Below the pieces are notes generated by a model, which was not told the DNA's origin, did no database searches, and saw nothing but the letters and a program-made list of their open reading frames with translations. From Comamonadaceae bacterium (GTDB lineage: Bacteria; Pseudomonadota; Gammaproteobacteria; Burkholderiales; Burkholderiaceae), in contig CANCCJ010000006.1 of NCBI GenBank assembly GCA_947374535.1, positions 8,522-72,521 of the forward strand: DNA of 64,000 nt, in the 5' to 3' direction. Shown in pieces: positions 15,770 to 25,366 of the stretch. Position 1 is the first letter of the stretch. Every line of letters begins with the position of its first letter. The position numbers and the translations under genes were made by a program.

Positions 15770-18475
15770 TTAGCCAAACACCGCGTGCCACAAGGCCTTG
15801 ATGGCCGCGCATTCTTTTTCCAGTTTGGCCGTTGGCACTTGCGTGGGTAGCTCGTCCAAGCGCGCACGGTGCTGCACACGTCGCAGCTCACGGTAAGCGT
15901 TACCAGCTGCCTGCCCCATCCCTACAGGTAACAATCCTGCTTTTTCAGCGCTCAGCAACAAGGCGATGTTGCCCACATTGGCCAGCAACACGGGGTGCTG
16001 CAGCGCATGTGCCAGCACCAAGTACTGCACGGCAAACTCCACATCCACCATGCCGTCCGCGCTGTGTTTGACGTCAAACAAATCGGGCTTCACGGGATGT
16101 GCAGCACGCATCTTGTCGCGCATGGCCATAATTTCTTGGCGCAAAGCGGCTTGATCGCGTTTGGCGTTGATCACGTTGGCGCGCACCGCATCGAAGCGGG
16201 CTTTGAGCTCAGGCGAGCCTAAGCAAAAGCGAGCGCGCGTCATGGCTTGGTGCTCCCAAGTCCAGGCGGTGTTTTCGCCGCGCTGGCATTGGTAGTCGGC
16301 GTAGGCCTCAAAGGTCGACACCAGCAGCCCTGAATTGCCGTTGGGGCGCAAAGCCGTGTCGATTTCGTACAAATCGCCCTCACCCGTTTTCACGGTGAGC
16401 CAGTTGATGAGTTTTCGCACATACGCGGCGTAAATCTCGCCTGCGCGTTCGTGTGCGTCTTCGTAGACAAACACAATGTCAAGGTCGCTGCCGTAGCCTA
16501 GCTCTTTGCCTCCCAACTTGCCGTAGGCGAGGATGGCAAATTGCGGTTTGTCGCGGTGGCGTTGCTTGAAATGTTGCCAGACCCAGCGGCTGGTGATGTT
16601 CAGCACGCTGTCAGCCAGTGCGCTCAAATCGTCCGCGACTTGCTCGACGGTGATGCGGCCTTCCACGTCACGCGCGAGGGTGCTGAATACTTCAGCGTGG
16701 TGTGCGCGGCGCAGCAAGTTGAGCAGTGTTTCTTCGTCGGCTTGGCCGGTGGCTTGCAGCGAGGCCAAGCGACGTTCGAGTTCTTGCTCAAACTCGGCGG
16801 GTACAAAGCGGTCGCCCAGTAAGGCTTCACCCGCAAGTTCGTCAATCACGCCCGGGTGCTGGTGCAAATATTTGGCAGGCCAACGCGCTAATCCCAACAA
16901 ACGCATGAGTTGCTCGTGCACGCGCGGGCGCTCAATGAGCAGGGCCAAATAGCTTTCGCGGCGTAGCAGCGGCTCCATCCAGTCGCTCCAGCGCACAGCG
17001 GCATCTTCGCTCACGCGTCCATCTTCAATCCAAGCGTTGGTGCGCTGCAAAAGTTTGAGCAAGCGCTGCAAGCCCTCGTCACGCAAAGCACGCACGCGCG
17101 GTTGCTCGGGCCAGTGCGCCACGCGTTCGCGCAAGCGCGCGTTGAGGGTTGGGAGCAAAGACTCTAAATCAACATGGCCGTTGGTCCCTTTGGTTGTGCA
17201 GCCTTTGCAGTCCCCGTTGCCGTTGCTGACCGGTTCTGCTTTGTCGCCCAAGCCCAACAGACGGTCAAACTCTTGCGCCACCCATTCGCGGTGGCTGTCG
17301 AGTTGGGTCAAAAAGTCGCACACATCGCCGTAACCCAGCGTGAGCGAAATCCAATTCAAGTCTTCGTCGTTGGTGGGCAAGACGTGGGTTTGTTGGTCGT
17401 CCAAGTATTGAATGCGGTGCTCGACTTGGCGCAAAAATACATAGGCTTTGGCCAGCGCTTCGGCGGTCGCGGCAGGCATGAGGTTGGCTTGACTCAAGCG
17501 CTGCAAAGCTTGCAGCGTGGGCCGCGTGCGCAACTCGGGGAACTGACCACCGCGCACCACTTGTAGCAATTGCACCGTGAATTCAATTTCACGAATGCCG
17601 CCGCGTGACAGCTTCACATCGTTGGCGCGTTCGGGTCGACCCGCGCTGCGAGCCATCGCGTGTTGGCGTATTTGTTGGTGCAAACCACGCAGCGACTCAA
17701 ACACGCTGTAGTCTAAATAGCGTCTGAACACAAAAGGCAACACGGTATCGCGCAGCTCAAGCGCATGGGCCTTGGCGCTGAACGGTGCGACCACGCGGCT
17801 TTTGAGCCACGCAAAACGTTCCCACTCGCGGCCCTGCACCAAGAAATATTCTTCCAGAGATTGGCGTGACACCACGCTGGGGCCAGAGTTGCCGTTGGGG
17901 CGCAGCGCCAAGTCCATGCGAAACACAAAGCCGTGTTCGGTGGTGTCGCCAATCAAGGCGTAAATCAGTTTGACGGCTTTGGCGAAGTAGTCGTGGTTGC
18001 TGATGCGTCCGCGTCCGTCGGGCAGGCCCGTGGTTTCACCGTCTTCGTCGTACACATAAATCAGGTCAATGTCACTCGACACATTCAGTTCACGCGCGCC
18101 AAATTTCCCCATGCCGATGATCCACAGGGTGGCTCGCGCGCCGCTGGGCGTGGTGGGTGAACCGAAGTTGGCATCGAGTTGGGCTTGGGCATTGCAGAAG
18201 GCGGCATCGAGGGTGAATTCGCCCAGTTCTGTCATGGCACGGGTGATGACGTCAAGTCCAGCGTGTTGCTCACAGTCCAGCACCACCAAGCGTTCCATCA
18301 CCAACTGACGCAGCATGCGCAGCGCGTCAGCGCAACTGTGGGTTTGGCGCAGCACCTCAAAACACGTCTGCATGCTGGCCAACACGGGGGCCCCTGCGGG
18401 CAGCAGGGGCAACTCATTGGCATAGCGTCGGCGCAAGCGCTGCACGAAGCGTGAATAAGTACTCAAATCCTGCAT
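15770..18475 (-). CDS. glnE: bifunctional glutamine synthetase adenylyltransferase/deadenylase GlnE
   Basis: Controls glutamine synthetase by attaching and removing AMP, responding to the PII protein. The 901-residue form starts at ATG 18475 (MQDLSTYSRFVQRLRRRY), the usual betaproteobacterial N-terminus; a further upstream ATG at 18520 would overlap the divergent yhdP start. Both nucleotidyltransferase domains are intact: IIGMGKFGARELNVSSDIDLIYVYD (deadenylase side) and AYGKLGGKELGYGSDLDIVFVYED (adenylase side). Only about 36 bp separates the starts of glnE and yhdP, so their promoters must overlap the coding ends. Confidence 0.95.
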   Translation of the reverse strand: MQDLSTYSRFVQRLRRRYANELPLLPAGAPVLASMQTCFEVLRQTHSCADALRMLRQLVMERLVVLDCEQHAGLDVITRAMTELGEFTLDAAFCNAQAQLDANFGSPTTPSGARATLWIIGMGKFGARELNVSSDIDLIYVYDEDGETTGLPDGRGRISNHDYFAKAVKLIYALIGDTTEHGFVFRMDLALRPNGNSGPSVVSRQSLEEYFLVQGREWERFAWLKSRVVAPFSAKAHALELRDTVLPFVFRRYLDYSVFESLRGLHQQIRQHAMARSAGRPERANDVKLSRGGIREIEFTVQLLQVVRGGQFPELRTRPTLQALQRLSQANLMPAATAEALAKAYVFLRQVEHRIQYLDDQQTHVLPTNDEDLNWISLTLGYGDVCDFLTQLDSHREWVAQEFDRLLGLGDKAEPVSNGNGDCKGCTTKGTNGHVDLESLLPTLNARLRERVAHWPEQPRVRALRDEGLQRLLKLLQRTNAWIEDGRVSEDAAVRWSDWMEPLLRRESYLALLIERPRVHEQLMRLLGLARWPAKYLHQHPGVIDELAGEALLGDRFVPAEFEQELERRLASLQATGQADEETLLNLLRRAHHAEVFSTLARDVEGRITVEQVADDLSALADSVLNITSRWVWQHFKQRHRDKPQFAILAYGKLGGKELGYGSDLDIVFVYEDAHERAGEIYAAYVRKLINWLTVKTGEGDLYEIDTALRPNGNSGLLVSTFEAYADYQCQRGENTAWTWEHQAMTRARFCLGSPELKARFDAVRANVINAKRDQAALRQEIMAMRDKMRAAHPVKPDLFDVKHSADGMVDVEFAVQYLVLAHALQHPVLLANVGNIALLLSAEKAGLLPVGMGQAAGNAYRELRRVQHRARLDELPTQVPTAKLEKECAAIKALWHAVFG

Positions 18476-18511
18476 GGAGGAGGGGATAATTCCGGTCACG
18501 TTGCTAGCACC

Positions 18512-21500
18512 ATGAAACATTTGTCTGACTCTGTAAATCCCACCCTTGACCGCACCCCGTCTGATTTGAAAACCAAGTCGGGCTGGCGACGTGCGCTCAA
18601 TTGGGCTTTGGGCGTCGTGCTGTTTGTCTGGGTGGCCATGCTGCTGGCGTGGAGCGCCTTGCACATTTTCATTGTGCCGCGAATTGGCGATTACCGTGAG
18701 GTGCTGCAGCAACAAGCCTCACGCGCGACAGGTATGCGTGTGGCGATCGGCAGCATTCACGCACAAGGCGGATGGTGGGTGCCAAGGTTTGAAGTCAGCG
18801 ACATTCAGTTGTTAGATCACGAAGGGCGCGAGGCGTTGCGACTGCCGCGCGTGCGGGTTGCCATCTCGCCGCGCTCGGTTCTCTTTGGTCAGTTCGAACG
18901 GCTCGACATCGAACAACCCGAATTAGAAATTCGCCGCGATGCCAACGGCCATGTGTGGGTGGCAGGACTAGACACCCGCGTGGGGGGGGACGGTAGCGGG
19001 GCAGATTGGTTTTTCTCACAATCGGAATTTACGGTGCGCCAAGGCGTGGTGCATTGGCGCGATGAAAGTCGCCCCAACGCCAGCCAAACCACTGCGCCAG
19101 TGTTGACGCTCCAAGGCGTGGACGTGTCGATGCGCAACCTGTGGTTCCGTCATGAACTGCGGGTCGATGCCACGCCACCCGAAGCGGTGGGTCAGCGCGT
19201 GTCGGTGCATGGCAAGTTTTACCAGTTGCCAGGCCAGCGGCCGGGCGATGTGACGCAATGGTCTGGCGAAGCGTTTGCCGACCTGCCCTATGTCAACTTG
19301 GCCACCTTGCGACTGTGGGTGCTAATGGATAAAGGCCTGTCACTGCAAGAAGGACGCGGTGCGATGCGTTTGTGGGCCGATGTGCAAAAAGGCCAGCCCG
19401 TGGGTGTGACGGCCGATGTGGCGTTGGATGCGGTGGACGTGCGTTTAGGCGCTGATTTATTGCCGCTGAGTTTGCGCCATGTCAGTGGTCGCATTGGTGC
19501 GCAGTGGCCCGATGATCAAGTGGAAATCAGCAGCCAAGATTTGGTGTTCGACACCCGCGAGGGCGAGCACTGGCCGGGTGGTGAGTTGCGTGTGAGTTGG
19601 CGTGGCGAAGCCTTCGAGACGGGTACCTTGAACGCTGACCGTTTGGACTTGGATGCGCTGACACAAATCAGCCAGCGCTTACCCCTGTCGGCGCAGTTGC
19701 GCGAAACCTTGGCACACGTGCAGCCCCAAGGCCAGGTGAATCAGCTCAAAGCCACTTGGCAAAAGAACGACGATGCGACGTTGAGCTACACCGCGCGTGG
19801 TCAAGTGCGTCAGCTTTCGCTGCGTCGTGATGCGCGGCCAGACAGCCCATTGGCCAACATGCCCGGTATGAGCGCGGCACAGTTGGAATTCGATCTGACT
19901 CAAAAAGGCGGCAAAGCGCGTGTGAGCGTCAGCAAAGGCAGCCTCACTTTGCCACTTGGCTTGGACGAGCCCTACATCGTGCTGGAAGACGCCTCTGTCC
20001 AAATCGCTTGGCAGAGCAAGGGTGATGAGGTGGCTGTGCAATTCACACAAGGCCGTGTCGTGAATGACGATGTGGCCGGTGAATTCAACGGCAACTGGAA
20101 AACCGGCGAAGGCGATGCACGCTTGCCGGGTGTGTTGGATTTGACCGCCTCCATCAGCCGCGCCAAAGCATCGCAAGTGCATCGGTATTTACCCAACACC
20201 TTGCCTCTCGCTGCGCGCACGTATGTGCGTGACGCCGTGCAAGCCGGTGAAGCCAGCCATGTGACGATGCGCCTGCGTGGCAACTTGCGCGACATGCCGT
20301 TTGAGAACCCCAAACTGGGTGAGTTCCACATTGCTGCACAAGTGGCGCAAGGTAAATACGCCTATGTGCCGCCCATCTCGTCGGTGCCCAGCAAACCTAA
20401 GGGCCCTGCTGTGCCTGAATGGCCCGCGCTGACCGAAGTGAAGGGTGAGCTGGTGTTTGACCGCACGGCTTTTCATTTCACAGGGCAAACTCAAATGGCT
20501 GGGGCACCCGGTGTGACATGGCAAAAGGTGGAAGCGAACATTCCAAATTTGGCCGACAGCGTGGTTAACGTGACCGGCGAAGCGCACGGCCCGATGGCGC
20601 AAGTGCTGGACATGATTGCGAAGTCCGCGCTCAATGACTTGACCGGCACGGTGCTGAGCAAAAGCCAAGCGACAGGCGACGCAAATTACAAACTGGCCTT
20701 GACGTTGCCGATTGACAAACTGTCAACGTCTAAAGTTCAGGGCACGGTCACGTTTGCAGACAATGCATTGCAAATCATCCCGGGAACGCCCGTGTTGAAC
20801 CGCACACGTGGCACGCTGCAATTCAGTGAAACAGGCTTCAAACTTAAAGGCGTGCAAGCGCAATTGCTGGGAGGCAATGCCACGCTGGACGGCGGCTTGT
20901 CCTTTGTCGCGCACGATGACCAATCGCCACTGCAACTCAAGATCAATGGCGAGCTCACTGCGGACGGTTTGCGTCAAGCCCAAGAACTGGGCTTTGTGTC
21001 GCGCCTTGCGCAACGCGCCACCGGCAAGTCGACCTACAGCGCGACGTTGGGCCTGCGACGTGGCCAACCAGAGTTGCTGGTCAGCAGTGACCTCAAAGGC
21101 ATGGCTTTGGCTTTGCCTGCGCCGTTGAACAAACCTGCGACAGCGTTGATGCCGCTGCGCATTGAGTCGCAACTCACCCGCGAATCGCTGCAACCCAAAT
21201 CGCGCGTGCTGCAAGACCAAATCAGCGTGACCTTGGACCGTGTGGTGGCCGTCACCTATGTGCGCGACCTCAGTGGTCCGCGTACCCGCGTGGTACGTGG
21301 TGGCATTGCGGTGGGGCAGGCGGTGATCGATACCGTTCCCATGCGTGATAACGCTGTGAGCTTGCATTTGCAAATGCCCATGGTGGATTTAGACGCATGG
21401 AACACCGCACTCACGCAGTTCATGGGCACGTCACCACTCAAGCGCAAGACGGCTTCAAAAACCGTCATTGGCAACGAGGCCGGCGGCGATGGCGCGCAAG

Positions 21501-22579
21501 ACTACATGCCGACCTTCGCAGCGTTGCAAGCGGGCCAAATCAAAGTGGCTGACCGCGTGATTCACCAAGTGGTGGTGGGCGGCACGCGTCAGGGCGATGT
21601 GTGGCGCTTGAACATTGGCGCAGAAGAGCTCAATGGATCAGCTGAAGTTCGTCCCTCAAATGGCAATGTGCCTGCGCAGTTATTTGTGCGATTGGCCTAC
21701 CTGAACATTCCACCCAGCTCAGTGCCCGATGTCGAGCGCCTCTTGAGCGAGCAGCCCAGCAGCATTCCCACGCTGGACATCGTGGTGGCCGACCTGACTT
21801 TGCGGGGAAAAAAATTAGGACGCCTAGAGATCGATGCCGTCAATCGCGTCGGCGTCAATGCGGCTCGCGAATGGCGCTTGAACAAACTCAACGTCACTTT
21901 GCCCGAAGCCACATTGACAGCCAATGGCAGTTGGATGGCGGATGGGCCACGACTGCGTCGTACCCAACTCAGCTTCAATTTGGCGATTCGTGACAGTGGC
22001 GAGTTGCTAGAGCGCTTGGGCACGCCGGGCGCCATTCGCCACGGCGAAGGGCGCTTAGAAGGCCAAGTCAGCTGGCAGGGCTCGCCCATCACCCTCGACT
22101 ACGCCAGCATGTCCGGCAAGATGAATTTGGATATTGAAAAAGGCCAATTCTTGAAGACCGAACCCGGTGCTGCGCGTTTGCTGGGCGTGCTTAACTTACA
22201 AGCCCTGCCTCGTCGCTTGACCTTGGACTTCAGCGATCTTTTCAGCGATGGTTTTGCGTTTGATTTTGTGCGTGGCGATGTGCGCATCGAACAAGGCGTG
22301 GCCTCGACCAACAACTTGCAAATGAAAGGCGTCGTGGCTGGCGCTCTCATTGAAGGTAACGCAGACTTGGTTCGTGAAACTCAAAACCTCAAAGTGGTGG
22401 TGGTGCCTGAAATCAATGCAGGCACAGCCTCGCTTTACATGGCCACCATCAACCCTTTGATTGGCTTGACCAGTTACCTCGCGCAAATGGTGCTCAGCAA
22501 ACCATTGGTCAGTGCAGGCACCACCGAGTTCCATGTGGACGGCACCTGGGCTGACCCACGCGTGACCAAGGTCGACTGA
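18512..22579 (+). CDS. yhdP: YhdP family AsmA-like phospholipid transport protein
   Basis: A very large (1355-residue) inner-membrane anchored periplasmic protein of the YhdP family (TIGR02099), which in E. coli works with TamB and YdbH to move phospholipids to the outer membrane. One N-terminal membrane span (ALNWALGVVLFVWVAMLLAWSALHIF) is followed by long beta-rich repeats, including RVAISPRSVLFGQFERLDIEQPELEIRRD typical of the AsmA N-terminus, and the C-terminal GVLNLQALPRRLTLDFSDLFSDGFAFD. The stop codon overlaps the next start (TGATG), so the histidine kinase is translationally coupled to it. Confidence 0.95.
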   Translation: MKHLSDSVNPTLDRTPSDLKTKSGWRRALNWALGVVLFVWVAMLLAWSALHIFIVPRIGDYREVLQQQASRATGMRVAIGSIHAQGGWWVPRFEVSDIQLLDHEGREALRLPRVRVAISPRSVLFGQFERLDIEQPELEIRRDANGHVWVAGLDTRVGGDGSGADWFFSQSEFTVRQGVVHWRDESRPNASQTTAPVLTLQGVDVSMRNLWFRHELRVDATPPEAVGQRVSVHGKFYQLPGQRPGDVTQWSGEAFADLPYVNLATLRLWVLMDKGLSLQEGRGAMRLWADVQKGQPVGVTADVALDAVDVRLGADLLPLSLRHVSGRIGAQWPDDQVEISSQDLVFDTREGEHWPGGELRVSWRGEAFETGTLNADRLDLDALTQISQRLPLSAQLRETLAHVQPQGQVNQLKATWQKNDDATLSYTARGQVRQLSLRRDARPDSPLANMPGMSAAQLEFDLTQKGGKARVSVSKGSLTLPLGLDEPYIVLEDASVQIAWQSKGDEVAVQFTQGRVVNDDVAGEFNGNWKTGEGDARLPGVLDLTASISRAKASQVHRYLPNTLPLAARTYVRDAVQAGEASHVTMRLRGNLRDMPFENPKLGEFHIAAQVAQGKYAYVPPISSVPSKPKGPAVPEWPALTEVKGELVFDRTAFHFTGQTQMAGAPGVTWQKVEANIPNLADSVVNVTGEAHGPMAQVLDMIAKSALNDLTGTVLSKSQATGDANYKLALTLPIDKLSTSKVQGTVTFADNALQIIPGTPVLNRTRGTLQFSETGFKLKGVQAQLLGGNATLDGGLSFVAHDDQSPLQLKINGELTADGLRQAQELGFVSRLAQRATGKSTYSATLGLRRGQPELLVSSDLKGMALALPAPLNKPATALMPLRIESQLTRESLQPKSRVLQDQISVTLDRVVAVTYVRDLSGPRTRVVRGGIAVGQAVIDTVPMRDNAVSLHLQMPMVDLDAWNTALTQFMGTSPLKRKTASKTVIGNEAGGDGAQDYMPTFAALQAGQIKVADRVIHQVVVGGTRQGDVWRLNIGAEELNGSAEVRPSNGNVPAQLFVRLAYLNIPPSSVPDVERLLSEQPSSIPTLDIVVADLTLRGKKLGRLEIDAVNRVGVNAAREWRLNKLNVTLPEATLTANGSWMADGPRLRRTQLSFNLAIRDSGELLERLGTPGAIRHGEGRLEGQVSWQGSPITLDYASMSGKMNLDIEKGQFLKTEPGAARLLGVLNLQALPRRLTLDFSDLFSDGFAFDFVRGDVRIEQGVASTNNLQMKGVVAGALIEGNADLVRETQNLKVVVVPEINAGTASLYMATINPLIGLTSYLAQMVLSKPLVSAGTTEFHVDGTWADPRVTKVD

Positions 22580-24570
22580 TGGTTTTTCCCGCGGGTCCTC
22601 AACTCCGTCGCTGGGTGCTATGGGTGCTCTTGGTGGTGTTGGTGCTGTCCATGCTCAGCACCTTGGTTTGGTTGGCAGGCCGATACGAGGTGAGCCAAGT
22701 GCAAAGCCGCATTGAGCGTGATGCCTCCGATGCGGTGAGCGACATTCGCACCGCCCTCACCCGCAATGTGCAGAGTTTGCAAGCCTTGCAATATGCCGAC
22801 CGCAGCATCACACCTTGGGAAAAGGACGCCCACGTTTTGTTACGTGAGCACCGTGAGTGGCTGCGCTTGGAGCTGCGCGATCCCGATCTGCGCGTGCTCA
22901 AAAGTGTCGATACCTCGTTTCGCGCGCCTGTGTTCAGCCGCTTTGGTCGTGCCACCAATCAGCCCGAGGTGGTGCAGGCGTGCGGGATGGCGCGTCGCCA
23001 AAGTGGGCCTGGGTATGGCGCGAGCACCTATGTGCCACAAGCCGATGGCTTGGGTTTAGAAATCATGGATCTGTGTTTGCCCGTCATCGCCGACGGGCAG
23101 ATCACGGGTTACACGGTGGCCACGTATTCTTTGAATGAAATATTGGTCAACATGGTGGGACAACAACTCACACGTAGCCAAGAGGTGTCATTCACGGAGG
23201 CTGATGGCACACGTCTGGCCATGCATGGCACCGCGCGGCGCGGATCGCGGGTGTTCATAGCCAAGCAGTTGCTTGACTTGCCTGGTCAAACCATGGTGTT
23301 GCGCATGGACAGTTGGCGCGGCGCGCCTGACCTGTTTCCCAATGTGTTGACCGCGCTGGTTACCGCGATGGCGATTGCCCTGGTGACTGTGCTCGTCATG
23401 TTGGCGCGCGACATGCGACGCCGACAGCGGGTGGAGCTGGATTTGGCCGACGCTTTGGCGTTTCGCAAAGCGATGGAAGACTCGCTCGTCACGGGTTTGC
23501 GTGCGCGTGACAACGAAGGCCGCATCACCTATGTGAACCCCGCATTTTGCGAGATGGTGGGGTTTGAGACCAAAGAGTTGATTGGCAAAGGTATTCCCGC
23601 GCCCTACTGGCCGCCCGAAATGGTGGACGAATACGGTCAGCGCCAAGCCCTGCGTTTGGCGGGCAATGCGCCGCCACGCGAAGGGGTGGAATCGGTCTTC
23701 ATGCGCAAGAACGGCGAGCGTTTTGCGGTGATGATTTTTGAGGCGCCGCTGATCAACGCCTTGGGCGAGCAAACCGGTTGGATGGGCGCGGTGCTCGACA
23801 TCAGCGAACAGCGTCGCGTGGAAGAGGTGTCGCGTGCCAGTCAAGAGCGTTTGCAAGCCACTGCGCGTTTGGCCACCGTGGGCGAGATGGCGTCGTTGTT
23901 GAGCCACGAACTCAACCAACCCTTGGCCGCTATTTCGAGCTACGCCACCGGCAGCATGAACTTGTTGCAAGACGCGGGACTCAAAGACCCGCAATTGGCC
24001 GAGACCTTGAGCAGCGCGATTCAACGCATCGGCCAACAAGCCGAGCGCGCAGGCAAAGTGATCAAGAGCGTGCACGATTTTGTGCGCCGCCGCGACCAAG
24101 CCCGTGAGGCCGTCACGCCACGCGCCCTGTTGGATGACGTGATGCCTTTGATCATCTTGCAAGCCCGCAAACTCGGCGTGCGTGTGGTGGTGCAGTGCCC
24201 GCCCGATTTGCCCGCTGTGTTGTGCGACCGCACCATGGTCGAGCAAGTGCTGCTCAACCTTTCACGCAATGCGATGCAAGCCATGGCGGATGACAGCCCC
24301 AACAACAAAGTGCTGACTTTGGCCGTGCGTCCTGCGGCATCGAACGCCACCAGCCGTTGGTTGGAGTTCACTGTGGCCGATCTGGGCCAAGGCATTCCTG
24401 AGGGCGTGTCCGAAAAACTCTTTACACCTTTTTTCACCACCAAGGCAGAGGGCATGGGCTTGGGCCTGAGTTTGTGCCGTACGGTGGTGGAGCAGCATGG
24501 CGGCTTTTTGGGCCATAGCGCCAACACCCCGCGCGGCACGGTGTTTAGCTTCACCCTGCCACAATCCTGA
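22579..24570 (+). CDS. PAS sensor histidine kinase, DctS-like
   Basis: Membrane histidine kinase of 663 residues. Two membrane spans (residues 13-34 and about 256-275) bracket a periplasmic sensor region. A PAS domain follows (GLRARDNEGRITYVNPAFCEMVGF), then the HisKA domain with the phospho-acceptor His443 in LLSHELNQPLAAISSYATGS, and an HATPase with N-box LLNLSRNAMQAM, DLGQGIPEG and GMGLGLSLCRTVVEQHGG. The layout and the following FixJ-type regulator recall the DctS/DctR dicarboxylate-sensing pair of Rhodobacter, but no dicarboxylate transporter is nearby, so the signal is uncertain. Its start shares a base with the yhdP stop. Confidence 0.9.
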   Translation: MVFPAGPQLRRWVLWVLLVVLVLSMLSTLVWLAGRYEVSQVQSRIERDASDAVSDIRTALTRNVQSLQALQYADRSITPWEKDAHVLLREHREWLRLELRDPDLRVLKSVDTSFRAPVFSRFGRATNQPEVVQACGMARRQSGPGYGASTYVPQADGLGLEIMDLCLPVIADGQITGYTVATYSLNEILVNMVGQQLTRSQEVSFTEADGTRLAMHGTARRGSRVFIAKQLLDLPGQTMVLRMDSWRGAPDLFPNVLTALVTAMAIALVTVLVMLARDMRRRQRVELDLADALAFRKAMEDSLVTGLRARDNEGRITYVNPAFCEMVGFETKELIGKGIPAPYWPPEMVDEYGQRQALRLAGNAPPREGVESVFMRKNGERFAVMIFEAPLINALGEQTGWMGAVLDISEQRRVEEVSRASQERLQATARLATVGEMASLLSHELNQPLAAISSYATGSMNLLQDAGLKDPQLAETLSSAIQRIGQQAERAGKVIKSVHDFVRRRDQAREAVTPRALLDDVMPLIILQARKLGVRVVVQCPPDLPAVLCDRTMVEQVLLNLSRNAMQAMADDSPNNKVLTLAVRPAASNATSRWLEFTVADLGQGIPEGVSEKLFTPFFTTKAEGMGLGLSLCRTVVEQHGGFLGHSANTPRGTVFSFTLPQS

Positions 24571-24585
24571 CCAAAGGCCTGACAC

Positions 24586-25224
24586 ATGCAACCCACAGAA
24601 GACGCTTTGGTTTATATCGTTGATGACGACGCAGGCGTGCGCGAAGCACTGGCTTGGCTGCTGCGTTCGCGTCGTTTGCCCAGTCAATCGTTTGACAGCG
24701 CAGATGCGTTTGCTGACTTGATCAACACCCCTCACAGCAGCCCTTGGCGGCCCACTCAGCCGGGTTGTTTGTTGCTGGATGTGCGCATGCCCGGCATGAG
24801 TGGCTTGGCTTTGTTTGAGCTACTCATTGAGCGTCAATTGCTTGATGTGTTGCCTGTGATTTTTTTGACCGGTCACGCGGATGTGCCGACGGCCGTGGAT
24901 TCGGTCAAGCGCGGCGCATTTGATTTTTGCGAAAAACCGTTTTCAGACAACGCCCTGGTTGATCGCATTGAGCAAGCCCTGGCGCGTTCTGCGCAGACCT
25001 TGCAAACCTTGCGCTCCAAACAAAGCCTGCAACACAACTTGGCCGACTTGACTGAACGTGAACGCGATGTGATGCATTTGGTGGTCGAAGGCTTGCCCAA
25101 CAAACTGATTGCCGATCAGCTCGACATCAGCGTGCGCACGGTGGAAGTGCATCGCGCGCGGGTGTTTGACAAAATGAACGTGAAGTCGGCCGTGGAGCTG
25201 GCCAACTTGCTGCGCGGCGAGTGA
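24586..25224 (+). CDS. FixJ/LuxR-family response regulator, DctR-like
   Basis: A 212-residue DNA-binding response regulator. The receiver domain has the acidic cluster IVDDDAG, the phosphorylated Asp65 in LLLDVRMPGMSG, Thr in FLTGHADV and Lys in CEKPFSD. The LuxR-type helix-turn-helix is LTERERDVMHLVVEGLPNKLIADQLDISVRTVEVHRARVFDKM. It begins 15 bp after the histidine kinase and is its evident partner. Target genes are not visible; in Rhodobacter DctR activates C4-dicarboxylate transport. Confidence 0.93.
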   Translation: MQPTEDALVYIVDDDAGVREALAWLLRSRRLPSQSFDSADAFADLINTPHSSPWRPTQPGCLLLDVRMPGMSGLALFELLIERQLLDVLPVIFLTGHADVPTAVDSVKRGAFDFCEKPFSDNALVDRIEQALARSAQTLQTLRSKQSLQHNLADLTERERDVMHLVVEGLPNKLIADQLDISVRTVEVHRARVFDKMNVKSAVELANLLRGE

Positions 25225-25225
25225 G

Positions 25226-25366
25226 TCACTTGGCGTTTTTGGCTGCTTCTTGTTGCGCGGCCTCGTGCTCGGCTTCGGCGTCTGCGCGGCCTGAAAACAT
25301 GGTCCACCACACGATCACCACCAAGATGCAACCTGCGCCCAGCGCTTCTAGCAAAATTAACAGCAT
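25226..25366 (-). CDS. 46-residue single-span membrane microprotein
   Basis: A short gene filling exactly the gap between the response regulator and mltA. The ATG at 25366 gives a 46-residue protein with one strong membrane span (MLLILLEALGAGCILVVIVWW) and a charged tail rich in Ala, Glu and Lys (ADAEAEHEAAQQEAAKNAK). Its start codon and that of mltA overlap on opposite strands within a single CATG. Its stop lies one base from the response regulator stop. I do not recognise a function; the membrane-plus-tail design is consistent with a real small membrane protein, and codon use fits coding DNA. Confidence 0.6.
   Translation of the reverse strand: MLLILLEALGAGCILVVIVWWTMFSGRADAEAEHEAAQQEAAKNAK

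Noticed and set aside
23188..24246. 352-codon minus-strand frame inside the histidine kinase gene
   Set aside because: Antisense shadow of a gene with all kinase motifs in order.
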